In this document: positions 35,363 through 48,773 of the stretch, one piece after another | Layout of the letters: every line of letters begins with the position of its first letter | How positions within the stretch are numbered: the stretch's first letter is position 1 | Assembly (NCBI GenBank): GCA_020086605.1 | Contig: JACBWW010000052.1 | Span: 257,380-321,379, forward strand | Reading direction: 5' to 3' | Length of the DNA stretch: 64,000 nt | From: Lanius collurio | Lineage: Eukaryota; Chordata; Aves; Passeriformes; Laniidae | The notes under the pieces: model-generated | Databases searched by the model: none | What the model was told of the DNA's origin: nothing | Seen by the model: only the letters and a program-made list of their open reading frames with translations | Translations under genes and position numbers: made by a program

Positions 35363-37912
35363 TAATTAACTTATAATGAACCTTTGGAAGACAAATCCTG
35401 TATAACTCATGCAGTGGCATCATCATATTTTTGTCTTCCCTGAAATATGTTAATTAACATTTGGAGCCTTCCATGCTATAGGGATGCAGCAATTGACAAT
35501 GAGATTTAGCAAATCCTATCCTTTGGATATTTAATTTACATGGTAAATATTTACATGATATAGACAGTTTGGAAATCCCTCAGCTAAGACATTGGTTGCA
35601 GAACCAGGCATCTGAGAAAAGTATAGGTATCAACTTGGCAGTATCCATGTGATCACGCACTTAGTTGTTGGTTAGTTATCAAATTGATATCTCTGCTCCT
35701 CCCATTTTTTCCAGCATACAAGTGGACTGTGGCTGAATCCAGTAGCAGCAGTCCCATGTTTGCCTCTTCCCTGAGAGCTGTAATGGCAGATAGCTGTGAA
35801 GGAGACTGGTCTTTCCTTCCATCCAGATTCCTGCCTTTGGCTGTGGCATTGCAGCAGCACAGCACTCAGACTCTGATGTGTGCTGCTATTGCAGCAAGGC
35901 AACTGCATTCACTTTTTGACATCAGGTTGCTAACGTGTCTTTGGGAAAAGTAACACATGGTTAAATGTAAGGACCAGAGATGGGAGAGTTGTTTTTGGAG
36001 CAGCTTTTTTCACAAGCTCTAATAGTCTGCCGAATTCCAGTTAATGTATTAGTTTCACTAATAACCAGCTTCAGTTGACTAAATAAGTCACTGATTTCTT
36101 CAAAACACAAGGGCAGGAGGCATGCCACTGCAATAGGGATTAGGATGCATTTAGGACACAGGGAGGGGATGGACAAGGAGTAGTGGTGGATTCATTTGCC
36201 CAAAGTATAAGTTACAATGGAGATGTGCTTCTGCTTGAGAAGGCTGGAGATGAGATCAAGAAATTGTGGGAGGGATTGGGAGGCAGCCAGAAGATAACTG
36301 GTTAGTAATTGCCCTTAACCATGTGTTTCAATCCTCCACAATTAGAAGCACAATCAACAGTCTCAGTCTGTGAGTGTAGAGCCATTCAGGCAGAAACAAC
36401 ATCTTGTTGATAATTTGAAAGCATATCATTTCTGTAGAAAGATGTCAGTACTGTCAGGTCTTTGAGTCGCTCAGTTTTCTTTATGCACTGCAATCATTAC
36501 CTTTGGGTTTTTGCATCAAATTTCAATTTCTTCTCATCTTGTTAATGATAATGCTTGTTGCTGAGGACATTCTTGTAAATTTTTTCTCCTTTCTAAGTAC
36601 TAAAATGGAACCAGAATTTCAGAATTGGAGACCAAAATTGTATTAAGTGCTTAGTGGTTTACAAGAATCTGACTCCTAATCTCAAATGTAATACTAATTT
36701 TTAGGGGGCAAAAAGAGCCTAAAATTAGTAAGGTATTATTTCCTAGTAACTTGAGAGCAGCTAAGAAATCACAAAGAAAATGTCTGTCACAGTCTCTTGA
36801 GTAGTTTTTCCTTACCTTGATTTTTGTTGTTTTTGTTGGGTTTTTTTTTTCTGTGTTTTAGGGTGTGCTAAAAACTGTTCAAAGCATGGCAAAGCTTAAA
36901 GCAATTAAAACAAAGTTCTCATAACTGGGAGTTAGTAAGCAGCACAAGTTAAAGTACTATCTTTTCTGGGTAAAATATCAGCTCTAGATAAAATAGTTTT
37001 CCATAATGAAATGTCTTTCAGTATCAACATGTATTTCAGTATCAGTATCAACATCATCTCTATACTTGGTTTTACTTTGGTTTTAATGAAAGTTTGTGGA
37101 GGTCATTCCCATCTGTTCAAGGAGACACTATCCTTCTAGCTTTGAGCACTGATCATCCTGTTTCAGATTCTGTTCTGAAATTACTGGATCTCTTAGTTTC
37201 TGTACTCTTCCTAAACCCATGGAAAAGGACATTTAATACAACTGCAGAATCTGTGCAGAAGTAAACTTCTAATAAAACTTTGTAGCATTCCCAAGAATGG
37301 TACAAACCCTCATTAAAAAGACAAATGTTTCATTGAATACCTTTTGTTGGTACCATTGACTTAAAAAGTCTGAGTCAGTAGAAAATTTGAAAAATAAACA
37401 AGGTAAGAACATCTCACACAGAGTGTCTGAATAATAAATTACATAAAAGGAGATATGGTTGAAAATAGTTTTGGTTCATTTTCTTTGTTCATTATTGGTT
37501 TAGTTTCTAGTGCCACTCTGCTGCAGAGTTGTTAATGAACAGTTTTTACCTTGAGGAATGGATAATCTTTGCTTTACACAACAGAGCTCTAGCAAGTGTC
37601 GTTTTTCCGGAAATTGAACAAGTAGCTCTATGAGCAGCAATATAAATGAGGTCTAGATTGCTGTGAATTTGTACCGTGAGTTTAATTCTTCTTACATCTA
37701 ATATTGTGCTGGTTTTCACATAATTTTTCTCATTGCTAGAAATATTATGATCTGTTTTTTTGCAGTTGATCAGATAAATCAGTCTAGCAGTTGAGCATTT
37801 GAAGTTTCCTTAAAATACAGACTATGTTTGAAGTTCCTACCTTAAAAGGCAGGCTTACAGCCATTGTTTTAATGTGCAGAATCCAAAATTAAAAATCCAG
37901 CTTCTATGCTTA

Positions 37913-39197
37913 TGTTACGGTTTGACACAACTAAGCGTCAAGCACACGAAAAATCAGTTATTTTATAAGGAAAACAAAATAAGAAAATATTGAGGAAAAC
38001 TAGATAGCTGTGAGACAAAACAGGTTCAAACTTTAACAGTTGCAGTACAAGGAGGAAGTTTTATTACTAACAGAATTAAAAGTTAAAAGATATAACAAGG
38101 AATTAAAACAAACAACCCCTTCCCTTCTTCCCAGCACTTTACTCCTTTTCTTAACTAGCACAGAAGATAGCACAACATAGGATTCTAGTCAGTGTTGCAG
38201 TTCTTGAAAAGTCTCTCTCTTACGCTTAAGGAAAAAAGGGTTTCTTCTTCTTGCTTCATGTGGTTCCTCAAACTGCCCCCAACAACAGACCCACACGGAA
38301 AGAAACAATCTGCTGTGGTGTAATACATCTCTTCTATGAAAAAAAAAATATCAGTTTTTTCACACTGCCACACCTGGGCCATCACATGGGGTGATCAATC
38401 TTTTTAAGGATGGGTTATTTAACCTGAACACACAGGCTTTTTCTGCTACAAGTCCTTAAAAGCCTCTCACTGCTTCTAAATATAGCCTGGCATAAGCACT
38501 CTTCACAATCTTCACGGGCCACACGAGTCTTCCATCCCCCCATGCACTCCAAATGGATTGAAGAGACAAACAGTTTGAGATATTACAGTTTCCTACCCAC
38601 TGCATGCCAGAAGTATTTTTAAGCTACGCGCGAGGAACGCGGCACTGCCCCTTTTTCTCTCGCCATTTTCAGCTCTGTCTCACATGGCTCACTCTCTCTC
38701 TGACTCTGAAGCCTCTATGTTTAAGAATGTTCTTTTTCAGGCTTTATGGTGAAGAAAGCCTCGCTCTTTTTGTGCTGCTGGCTGCATGGTGTCTTCTTCA
38801 TTTCAGCCCAAAGTGTGCTCTGGCTGCAGACAGGAGGCTCCCGCCGGCTCTGCATGGACAGGAGAGGGACCCACCAGTCCCAAGGAGCCATTCCAGATAG
38901 ATTTTAGCTGTGTGGCAGTCCATGGCTGGGTTTATCTGTGTGCCAGTCCATGGCTGGGTTTAACTGTGTGCCAGTCCATGGCTGGGTTTAGCTGTCTGGC
39001 AGTCCATGGCTGGGTTTAGCTGCCTGGGCTCTGGGATGGTTCCCTCCCCAGCGACCCAGGGTCTGTGCTGTGGCGTCAGGAAGAAGGGAAGTGGGCCGGG
39101 GCCCTGGCCTGGCCCGGTGGGGCCCGAAGGCCCCCAGGCCCCCCCCCACCTTCCACAGGCGAACTGCAACAAAAGGGAACTCCTGCCTTTCCGTGCA
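37913..39197 (-). mobile_element. Long solo LTR, minus orientation
   Basis: The left edge TGTTACGGTTTGACAC resembles the left edges of the LTRs at 53012 and 59510. The right edge CCGTGCA gives minus-strand ends TGCACGG...CCGTAACA. Flanks GCTTA (37908-37912) and GTTTA (39198-39202) match at four of five bases, suggesting an old 5-bp duplication. The right third is GC-rich and holds four 28-bp tandem units. No retroviral gene was seen inside, so I call a solo LTR. The right edge could instead be the ACA at 39171. Confidence 0.65.
38916..39027. repeat. 28-bp tandem repeat, four units, inside the LTR
   Basis: Units begin at 38916, 38944, 38972 and 39000, each opening CAGTCCATGGCTGGGTTTA and differing at a few bases in the tail. 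It probably lies in U3 of the minus-strand LTR, where tandem enhancer repeats are common. Confidence 0.92.
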
Positions 39198-42100
39198 GTT
39201 TAAATGTGTAAATTGTTGGAAGCGTCATTGGTCTAAAAATCTGTCTATCAACTCAGATTCAACCCACTGCATTAGAGAGCCACCTTTTCTTGTTATTTTC
39301 ATGAGTCTAGCAAAGATGGTGTCAGGAATTTAGGGTTAAATTTAAAAGAATTCTAGTCCTTACCTGCAGGTATCCGTCACCAGCTGATCTCTACTGGCTT
39401 TAACAGTGGGTGTCATAGGAGCATATAGATAGCTGGAAGACTCTTAGCACTCCAGAGGGTGGAAAACAGCACTTAATTTAAGTGAGGGCTTTTTTCCTAA
39501 GTGTTTGACCAATGTGTAATGTGCAAATGCCTTATTAGGGTTTCAGGCATCATAATGTAGCAGCAAATTCCAAATGTGTGAGGAAGGATATTGCTGGCTG
39601 TTTCTTGTTCATGTTGGGGCAGGGGAAAAGGAGACAGTCTGAGAGTTTCAGAAAGAGGTCACCTGACCATGACTGTTCTGACAAAGCTTGGAAAGAATAA
39701 GCAGGTCATTTGGGTAGGAGACTCTTTGGCATTCTTTCTGCAAATGATTTCTCAAGAGGCAGTGATGCAAATGTGCTAAAAACCACGTCAGTCTTGGCAA
39801 TTGATGCAGTTCTTGGCGATAAATGGAGTTTCTTATGAGCAAGAGTATGCCCTATGAATAGGAGAGTGGCACAAAAAAACCCCTGAGAATATTATTTGCC
39901 CTCCTAGGTATTTGTACTCACCTTTTCCCTCTGATAAATCTCATATACTGTTTAATATGTATGGAAACCCAGAAAAAGCAATGGCAGACTTTTAAGAGAA
40001 ATCAGCAGTTCCTTTGAGCATATCCTGCTTTAAATCCTTATTTGATTAGATTGCTTACCCATGTATGTAAAAGGCAATTTATTGCAGAGAGTGGCACAGC
40101 AGGCACAGATTCTGAATCAGAAACTACGTCAGAGCTTTGTGGATCAGTCACATGGGCAGGCAGTGATCTGAATTTTTAATTCTGTCTTGCCTACTTGTTT
40201 CCAAACTGATGTCCTCAGCTTCAACTTTTCTAGCCCACCAGTGAGAAAATATTAAACACTGTAGTAATATCACAGCAGTATTGTACCAAAGCTCAGAAGC
40301 ATTCAGTTATGAGCAATAAGTAAAAGAATATTATTTCATCTGACCCTTGCCAAATAAAATCAAGCTATTGTTATGTTATTAATTTGTTCCAGTCTGCCTG
40401 GCCTGTTCTTCTGCAGCATGTTCTGGATGCCATACCCACATTACATGCCTAGGAGAGAAGGCAAACCTAGGCTGACCCCAGATCAGTGACTGCTTTCACA
40501 TGTATGTAGTGTGCTGTGGGTCATGTGCTATTTTAAGCATTTGCATGCTCCAGCTTAGCATGACAAAATTTGAAACAAGAGACATTTGCCTCTTGACATT
40601 TGCCTTGGAACTTCCTTTGAAAATTTTTGTGTTTTTAGAAACAGGACAAGCTGCAGACTCAGTATGTCTGACAACTTCCTTTATTTTAACACTTCCTCTT
40701 TAATGATCAGGCCAAATACCTGTCTGAGGGCAAAGTTAGCGCTACCTCAGCTGGTTCTGGTCTTTCAGCATTTATTAAACTAATTTTTGATTCTGTGTTT
40801 ATAGTTTGTAATTTTGACGTATAGTCAATCCACAACGTTGCTGCATTTCTTGCCATGAGTTGAATTAGGATGCTGTTCCCAATCATTCTGTGTTATTCTT
40901 CTTAAGAGGTTTAAGGGCATTAGTCCCTTGCAGCAGGCTGACAGTTCAAAACCACAGCCAGAGTAGCTTGGGGACTGATACTGCAAAACCAAAACATGCT
41001 CCTGGAGGCTTTGCACATGGAAATTCTGTGTCTTGGTTTGTTTGGTGCCATTCGTTTTGTGCTTGTTTTCTTCATCCTCTCCCTTAAAATGCTATGTTTT
41101 GAATATGTACTTAGTCATGTCTTTCAGACTGCAATGGAACTTCTCAGTGTCTTGTTTTTCTGTAACTCTTCCTTGTCTTTCTGTATTAAAATTTAGCTGA
41201 TGGGAAGAATCCCACCTTCAAAAATGTTTAATATGTTGAAGCAATACTTAAGGATTTCTAAACCTTTATTTGTAGTTGGGTTGCCATATCAAGATATCAG
41301 AATAATAAAGGGAAGGTGACATACACTGACTATGTCAACAGCTTGTTTAAAGGTTTCCAAGGGTTTTGTAATGGGCTCATACAGAATGGTGTAGTTCCTA
41401 CCAAGTAAGGACAGTAATTACCTTGTAGCTCAATTTGAATGTGTTAGACTAGAAAATTCTTTAAATTGCTTTTTGTTTGTGGAGGTGGCAGTTCTAGGCT
41501 GCTTAATAGGAACCAGTTCTAGCTTTTCTCTGAAACTAGAGGCAAAAATACTGGTAGCATCTGATTGATGCTATAATGTCATCTATCAGAGTCTTTTAAA
41601 ATGCCTTTTTTTTTTTTTTTTTTCTGGTAAAGTAAAAGAGTGTTGTTGAGGCATGGGTAAATGAATTAGCACTCCAGGACTTATCTGCACTAGGACAGAC
41701 CATGTTCAGTGAACTGGCATAGAGAAAGATAAGGAATAGTCACCAGTGGTGCTCATCCTCAGGGCAGTTGGGTTTTGCACCAGTTGATGAAATGTGCTTT
41801 ATCCAGACAATGTAAATAGAGTAAGCAGTTGCAGTACTTGCAAAAACCCATATCTTAGGAAAGCTGGACAATTCCTGTTCAGTTTTATACTTTCTGCCAT
41901 GCTCAAGATCAATGGAATTGTCATTTCTAAATTGCCCCAGGCACTTGGCTAGTATTGTGTAGGCGAGTTTTCAATTCTAGATGCAAGGAAGCATCATCTC
42001 TGCCAAAGCAGAAATATTGAATTTCCACCCTCATCTCTTTAAAACCAGCACATTTTTCTGTGACAATAAGTCTTCTGTTGAGATTTCTTGGATATCTACA

Positions 42101-42965
42101 CCACACAGAAATTTCTCAGTAAACTTTAAAGAGAGTTTCTGGAAGTAGGACAGTTGTATGTAGGTCTTACCAAAGGTTCTGTAAAACCTGCCATCTGGTT
42201 TTAAAGAGCCTGTTTGGTGTGTCTGTGCTGTGTCATACAAGCCCATGTTCCTGCCCTTCTGCTCTGCCCATTGTGCTGATAAGTATAATGCAACTGGAAC
42301 AAGCAGTCAAAAGCAGCCTTCAGAGAATGTATATTTGCACAGGTACCTTGAAGTGACTTCCAGCACTAACTATGCTTGTGCTTTCTCCCTATAATTGATT
42401 TCACATATTTATGTGTATCTAGTAACCTCAGCTTTTCAAAGAAAATTTTGAATTTTCTGTGAAGTGGTTTTATATCTTTAATATTCTCCCTTGGAGGCCT
42501 ATAGCATTCAGTTGAAAAGATGATTTGTTAGGATTCTAGCAAAATATATATTGCTGCATCAGTGATTAAAAATAGCAGAGTTCTTCCACAAAAGCAAATG
42601 AATTCTGTGTTAAAACTTTCCACAGCAACATTGAGATAGATTGTGTATGCCTAAATATTGACATATGGCCCAGGTGGAATGCCTGAAGAGCAATTAAGAC
42701 CTTTTCCACCCAAGGACTTTTTTTTTTTTTAAAGCATTTGACTAATTAGTCCACATATGTATATACACTCTTAAGCTTTTTTTTTTCAAGTGTGGTTTTT
42801 TTCTTTAATCGTCGCAAGCCTGTGGTCTTTACTAAGTTACCAATTTTGCCACTTGGTTATCTCTGTAAAATATTCTTACAATTATTTAAATACCATAAAT
42901 AATAAGATGCCATTTGTTGGAGCAGGGTGATGTATGACATTTATGTAGGGAATCAGCCACTGTCA

Positions 42966-43135
42966 CAGAAGCACAGAATGGCTGAGGTTGGATGGAACCT
43001 CTGGAGGAGGAAGGACATCTGGTCCATTCCCTCTGGTAAAGCAAGGCCACCCAGAGGCAATTGCCAGGGCTTAGTAACCCTCACAGTGAGAGTGTTTTTA
43101 ATGTTTATGTTTAAGATACTCAGCTCTGTCTGCTA
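42966..43135 (-). mobile_element. Short CR1 fragment, antisense
   Basis: CACAGAATGGCTGAGGTTGG, GGAACCTCTGGAGG, ATCTGGTCCATTCCCTCTGG and GGCCACCCAGAGGCA are the typical reverse complement of a CR1 3' end of a subfamily different from the 14456 copy. About 170 bp remain. The right edge is approximate. Confidence 0.85.
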
Positions 43136-46100
43136 GTAAAATACGTCCTTTGCTTCAGCACAAAAGAGAAGGGAAAAATCCTGGAAATAGAGCCAACATT
43201 TTCTTCTTCTAAGCATCTCTTGTTTTTTGTCAAGATTATTTAACTGTTATAGAAAATAAGGCAGAGAACTGTAGATGATTAAAATACATTTAAATGCACT
43301 TCACTGATGCTGATGTTCTGAAGTGCTTTCATCAATGTATATCCTCCCCATCTTTTGTAGCTAAATGGGCGATTGTGTCCTATCATGGACATTAACATTC
43401 TCCAGAAAAGACATGAATCCTGATTTCTGTGTGCACAAGCCCTCTTTCCATCTCATAAATATTGTGAACATGACTTCAGTCTGTAGAAGAGCCAGCTTCC
43501 TCCAGGTACTGGGAAAAGGATAAATGGCTTCAGGTGGCTTTGGATTGGGGTGGCTTTTTCATCAGGGAAAGATATGGAACATCTTGTTTTCCAGTTCAGA
43601 AATTTAATCAGAATAAAAAGTTAATAAAATTGACTAAGTTTATTAAGAGAATATTTTCCTCTGGTTTGAATAATGCTGTTCTGTTTCACTTGCACCTCTA
43701 AAAAATCTGGTCTCGTGATCCAGGTTTTAGAACTGAAAACTGATAATAACTGTGGACCTGTAATTTATTAACAAAGTATTTTCAAAAATTTCTTAGCATC
43801 TGCTATTTCAGTGAGTATTTAAATCTTTCACTCTAAATTATTCATCTATTTGCAGGAGAGGTTTAAAGCTGTTGCCTTGATTTTCTTCAGGAGCTCATGG
43901 TGAGAGCCCTCTGCCCTGCATTAATAGATCCTTCTTGAAGACCTTATTCCATGTCCTTTCCATTACTGTAGCCTGAAGTATTTTTTCATAGGCAGTTCTC
44001 TTTTAATAGCAAGTTGCTATCCACAGTACAGATCCCACAGGGAGTTCATGTTCATGAAACCACTCTGGGCAACAGGCTGAGGTTGAGACAGTGTCCACTT
44101 AACAAGTCCTTGTTATTCCCCTCTGGAAGAGTCTACAGTCTACTTGAGCACAATGGAAAAAATGCATTAAACTTTGAATAATTGTCCAATTATTGGTTGT
44201 AGTCTTTCCTATTTTTTCTTATTTGATTGGATACATATGAAAATATAGATTTGATCAGGATTTTCTTCTAAATCACCAGTCATTTTCTGATGTCATGAAG
44301 ACAGTAGAAGTTCTCTGTCTTGGAGAGCCTTGTTTCTGCTAGTAGTAGGGATATAATTGTATGAAAATGTTGTATTTATAGGACTGTGTGTATTACTTTA
44401 AATTGGAATACTGGATATATTTGATTTTAAAAAGCATTATAGGTCAGGATTACCTTATGGCTACGTATTTACTATGAATTGATCCCCTGTTCTTTTGTGT
44501 CTTCGGTAAAAAGCCAGAAGCCGAGCACTCACTTTTGAGATGATACAGGTAAAACATATGGTGGTACTAATTCTTTTTTTTAAGTTTGCTTTTACTCTTA
44601 TGAAGCAGAGTGGCTTCTCAGCCTTTCTCATTAGTGTTTCCTTCTTGCTTCTAGTGTTATGCTTTAAGGAACTCATATGTTAGTTTATCATGTGCCAAAT
44701 TTAAGATGTCATTCTTTTTTTTTTTTTGATAAAAAAAGTCTGAAAACATCTTCCAGTTGTCCAGCTTTCAGATACAATCTGAGAGCAGATGACTTTCTGA
44801 ATTCATAGCTCCAGTCAGAGGGGAGGCTCTGGCTTGGTCATTATGCTGAGCTATTGGAGGTTTTCTTGATACACTGACTATTATATGTGTAATTTTTTTC
44901 ATAAATATATCCTCTTAAATCAAGTTCATGATGTCAATGTCCATGAGTACTGAAACAGCCAAAAACTGTAGGATCAGAGATTGTAAAAGAAACAAATGAA
45001 TCACCCTAATTCTTACCTGCTGGCAAATTACAAGAGAATCAGTTACAGGCTGTCTACAGAAGATAGTAAAATTTTGTATATTACAAAGCTAGTGTGTCAG
45101 TCTCTGGAATTGTTATCCAGAGGAATTTAAACAGAAGGAGCAAGAAATGGGAAAGAAATGGAAGTGCTAAAGTTGTGATTTTTAAAAAAAAAAAATATTA
45201 GAAGCATGTTCTTTTTAGCATGGTTCTAATTATTGCAGCTATTCTCAAGTTCAAATGTGTATTTTTTCTAAAGTTAGGTTCTTAGCCAGCAAGGTGTTAT
45301 CTAAGGCTATGGGATACTTATTCTCCTATTAACTTCTATAAAAAAAATTTTAGGTTAACTGTTTTGTGATACCTAAATGTTCACTTTCTGAGAATTTCAA
45401 AAAGGCAAATTCTTTTCAACTTATCGAACAAGATTTTCACACGCATAAGAAATTTCTGTAATGTGGAGGGTTTTGGGTGCTACTTGCTCTTGCCCTAGTG
45501 GTGTGGTCTCTGAAGGACAGAAAATAAGAACTATGAAATGGTGTTTTCCATGGTTCTTGCTCTTTCTATTTCCCTTTAACCCTGAGGGAGAGATATTTCA
45601 CTGAAGAAGTTTCCAGACAAAAAGACATAATTTCACAGGCTGACCAGGAGGTGAGAAGAAAGAAAGAAAGCTTAGATCTGATGGGGTGATCACATTTCTC
45701 TGTCAGTAGGGATCTGAGCACTGAAAGTTGGGCTTATTCCTAGTATTTCACAGGAATTATCTACCATAGCATTCCTCTGTCATCATCTTCAAAGCATGCA
45801 GGCAACAAAGTTGCTCCTCCACCCTCCATGTCACTGTCAATAAAGTTCTCATCGGAGTCTCTCTCTAAATTATATTTGATTTGAACTATGCAAATAAATT
45901 AGTTCATCACTGAATACCACAGAATTGTGGTTTGCAGCTTGATAATGTTATAATTATGACTCATAGCAATATGTAACATCATGATCGTACAGTGCTTGAT
46001 TCAATAAAACATTTTAAAATAACAAAATACTTGAAATTCAGTGGAACTTCACTCTTTGTGGTAAGGCACAGAAGGTCTTCTTTTCATATTTACCAGTTTA

Positions 46101-47299
46101 GAGGAGTTTTGATTCATATAGCTGACAAGATGCAGACACTCAAAGTTAGTTAAAACCTAACATCAGTGCAACTGAAAATTACATCAGTGCAACTGCTTCA
46201 GAAGATAACATGACATATTGAATTAGCCTGTAAAGCAGGCATACAATTGAAAGGTGCAGCTAAACATGTTACCTCGTATGACATGCACTGTACTATATGA
46301 TGGTGTTGGTATTCTTAGTGAATCCTAATTGTGACATACAGCATGTGCATGATTTAAGCTGCCTTCAGACTGGATTAAGGCAATATGTTTGCCAGTGCAA
46401 ATGAAGCTGTTGCTGTGACTCAATTGATCTGCCATTTCTGCTGTTGAGAAGAACGAGGAGGTTGCTGACACTTTGCAGTTTTGTCATTTTGAAAGCACAT
46501 GCTCAAAAGCAACTAACTTTGGGAAAGACACATGTTCAGTTCAGACTCAATGGTCACTGATGATAAGTGAGGCAGTAAGAGTCTGAATTTGTATGAGTTT
46601 ATTTGAGCTGTTTCCAAGCCCTTCTTTGTTGAATCAAGTATATGTTCTACCATATAGATGGCATTTTACAAAGGAAGTTTGATGTTGGGTCAAAACTATG
46701 GCAAATAATTTGGTGTTATTTTAACTAGTGCTAGTTAGAGGTGTCTTAAGTGCACTTCATTTCTAATCTGGTTTAAGAAATTGTTCTCTAAAACTTCCAC
46801 AATTACAACTGCTAATTTTAAAGCTGCTTTTCAAATAAATACAATGGTCTTGCACATAATTGTGATTGCAGAGCTTTTCATGTTGTAGATGAGCTCCTTG
46901 AAAACACAATAAACAAATATTATAGTAATTTTTTGAAATTTTAAACAATAAACTATGATCTAAATAAAAGTTATGGTTTGAAACATAGCTAATGGCTTGC
47001 TGGCATTCCAGGACAGCAAGAGAAGCAGTTCCATAAGAAAATTCCTGTCATTATAGCTGTGCCAGTTTAGGGCTGGGAAGTATGTCCCAGAGTTCAACAT
47101 TGGAAGCAATGCTGTGTGACAGTAAAAGTAGATAAGGTTTCAACATAACACGGGTTTTGCCACTCCAAGACTCCATCAGCTTTGTTGGGATTTGTCATGA
47201 TATCTTTTCTATCACAGTGCTGTTTGCAAAGATTTGCAAATACAACTGTGTTCTTGGGGCATTGTAAACAAATAGCTTCTAACAATCTAGTATCTACCA

Positions 47300-47574
47300 T
47301 GTTGTATGATAGCGATGAACATTGAAAGAAAATATGAAGTGAAATTCTTCATCTTCTCAATGTTCAGAGATGTTTTATTCCTCCATCCACATGGGTGAGT
47401 TCTCCAGCAGACTCTCCTCAGTCATGGGACCCTGCTCTCTTCCCGGGCCCCGGGCACACAAAACCAACCAATCAGGAACAGGTATAGGCACACATGTGAC
47501 ATGGGAGCAGGGGCAGAGGCAACCCGTACATCCAGGGCTCCCCCCACAGGACTTTGGGGAGAGGTATCCCAACA
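47300..47574 (-). repeat. 3' LTR of the 47300-50845 element
   Basis: On the minus strand it begins TGTTGGGATACC and ends ATACAACA. It has an ATTGG (inverted CCAAT) block and AATAAA, + strand TTTATT near 47373-47378. Compared with the right copy it lacks a short block near its U5 end and carries a small insertion in CATCTTCTC. Confidence 0.85.
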
Positions 47575-47590
47575 TTTCACCCTTTGTTTT
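47575..47590 (-). promoter_or_regulatory. Candidate polypurine tract of the retroviral element
   Basis: On the minus strand AAACAAAGGGTGAAA abuts the TG of the left LTR. This is the expected position and composition for the plus-strand primer of retroviral reverse transcription. Confidence 0.6.
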
Positions 47591-47816
47591 TAAATAAAAT
47601 AAGCATTGGATAACAGCTGGATAAACGTAACAACACCATTTCTAAAGAAAATAAGCCATTTTTTGAGTCTCTAGGTGTCCAAACAGATTTTCTCTGGAGC
47701 ATCAGAAAGGGAGACAGGACTCTGAGCATGCTTCAGATGAAAACTGAGTCAGGAGAGGGATTTTTCTTTTCTGTACCTGTTGAAATCTTAGAAAATGACA
47801 GTTAATTTCTTCCCTC

Positions 47817-48761
47817 TGTGAGAAACAAGGATGACTCTTGTCTCTTTAATTAAAAATTAAAGAGAATTTTATTCAAAAACAATGAACAGCAAAAACAATT
47901 AAAATACAAAAATTTGTTTGGGATCCTCTGGCTCAGTTATCTAGAGGATCATCGGGAACATGGTGATCAGAGAGCTTGGTGCCCGAAACCGGCACAAAAC
48001 CTCAAAGCAGGAGGACCTTACAGTGCTGGGGTGACTTTAGCTAGTCCAAAGCCAGAATTTAAAATGCTTTCTTTGAGGAAGTTAGGCCTGCAGACCCAGC
48101 ACCGGGCTCCACCACCAGCTAACCTGAGGTGAGTGGCCCCAGCTGGTCCTGTGCTCTGAGTTTTGTAATGTCTGGGTCCCACCCATGACCACCCACTGTC
48201 CAGCCCCATGGTCCTGGATGGTTGGTGGTGTATCACAGTGAGGTAATTTCAGTCCTCCAGTGGCTCGTTGTTGTCTGGGGGAGAGATGTCAATCAGCGCC
48301 AATGGCGGGAAAAGTCCTCATTAAAATTCCAGGTTTCCATGGAGCCGAGTTGCAGGATAACGGTTGGGGTTTAAAATTTAGCCCTCGGCAGTTAGAAACT
48401 TAGGTTTAAGAGTTGAGCTTAGGAACAGGTTCAAAGCTAAAACTCTCCGCAAAAATATTAAACTACAGTACAAACCTTTTAAAACACCTTTAAAACAGAC
48501 AAAGCTTATAAAATACAACTCTTACAGTTTAGATATTATTTGAAATCTGAAAAAGGGACAACTTTGGAACTTGTATTAATTAGGGAACTTTATCTGAGCA
48601 CTGTGTAACTCTTTTAATGAGCTATTAAGAAAATCACCTGAACAATTTTGTACCTGGGCTGATACGGCATACTTAAGATGTAGAATTAAAACCTTTTAAT
48701 ATACAATTAACTGAGGTAATTAATATGCAAAGACCAAACAATTAGGGTTTCTTTTATAACA
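47817..48761 (-). mobile_element. Solo LTR of a different family nested in the retroviral element
   Basis: The minus-strand edges are TGTTATAAAAG and TTTCTCACA. It is flanked by an exact 8-bp direct repeat CTTCCCTC (47809-47816 and 48762-48769). It has AATAAA at 47873-47868, followed within three bases by a perfect 11-bp inverted repeat. The flanking repeat shows that this 945-bp LTR inserted into pre-existing element sequence, just after the stop of the Y-box-like frame. Eight bases exceed the usual 4-6 bp of retroviral duplications, so part of the match may be chance in a pyrimidine-rich site. Confidence 0.75.
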
Positions 48762-48773
48762 CTTCCCTCCTTT

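Noticed and set aside
47977..47994. TGGTGCCCGAAACCGGCA resembling a tRNA-Phe primer-binding site on the + strand
   Set aside because: It lies inside an LTR whose poly(A) signal and termini are on the opposite strand, so it cannot function as that element's primer site. Similarity is partial.
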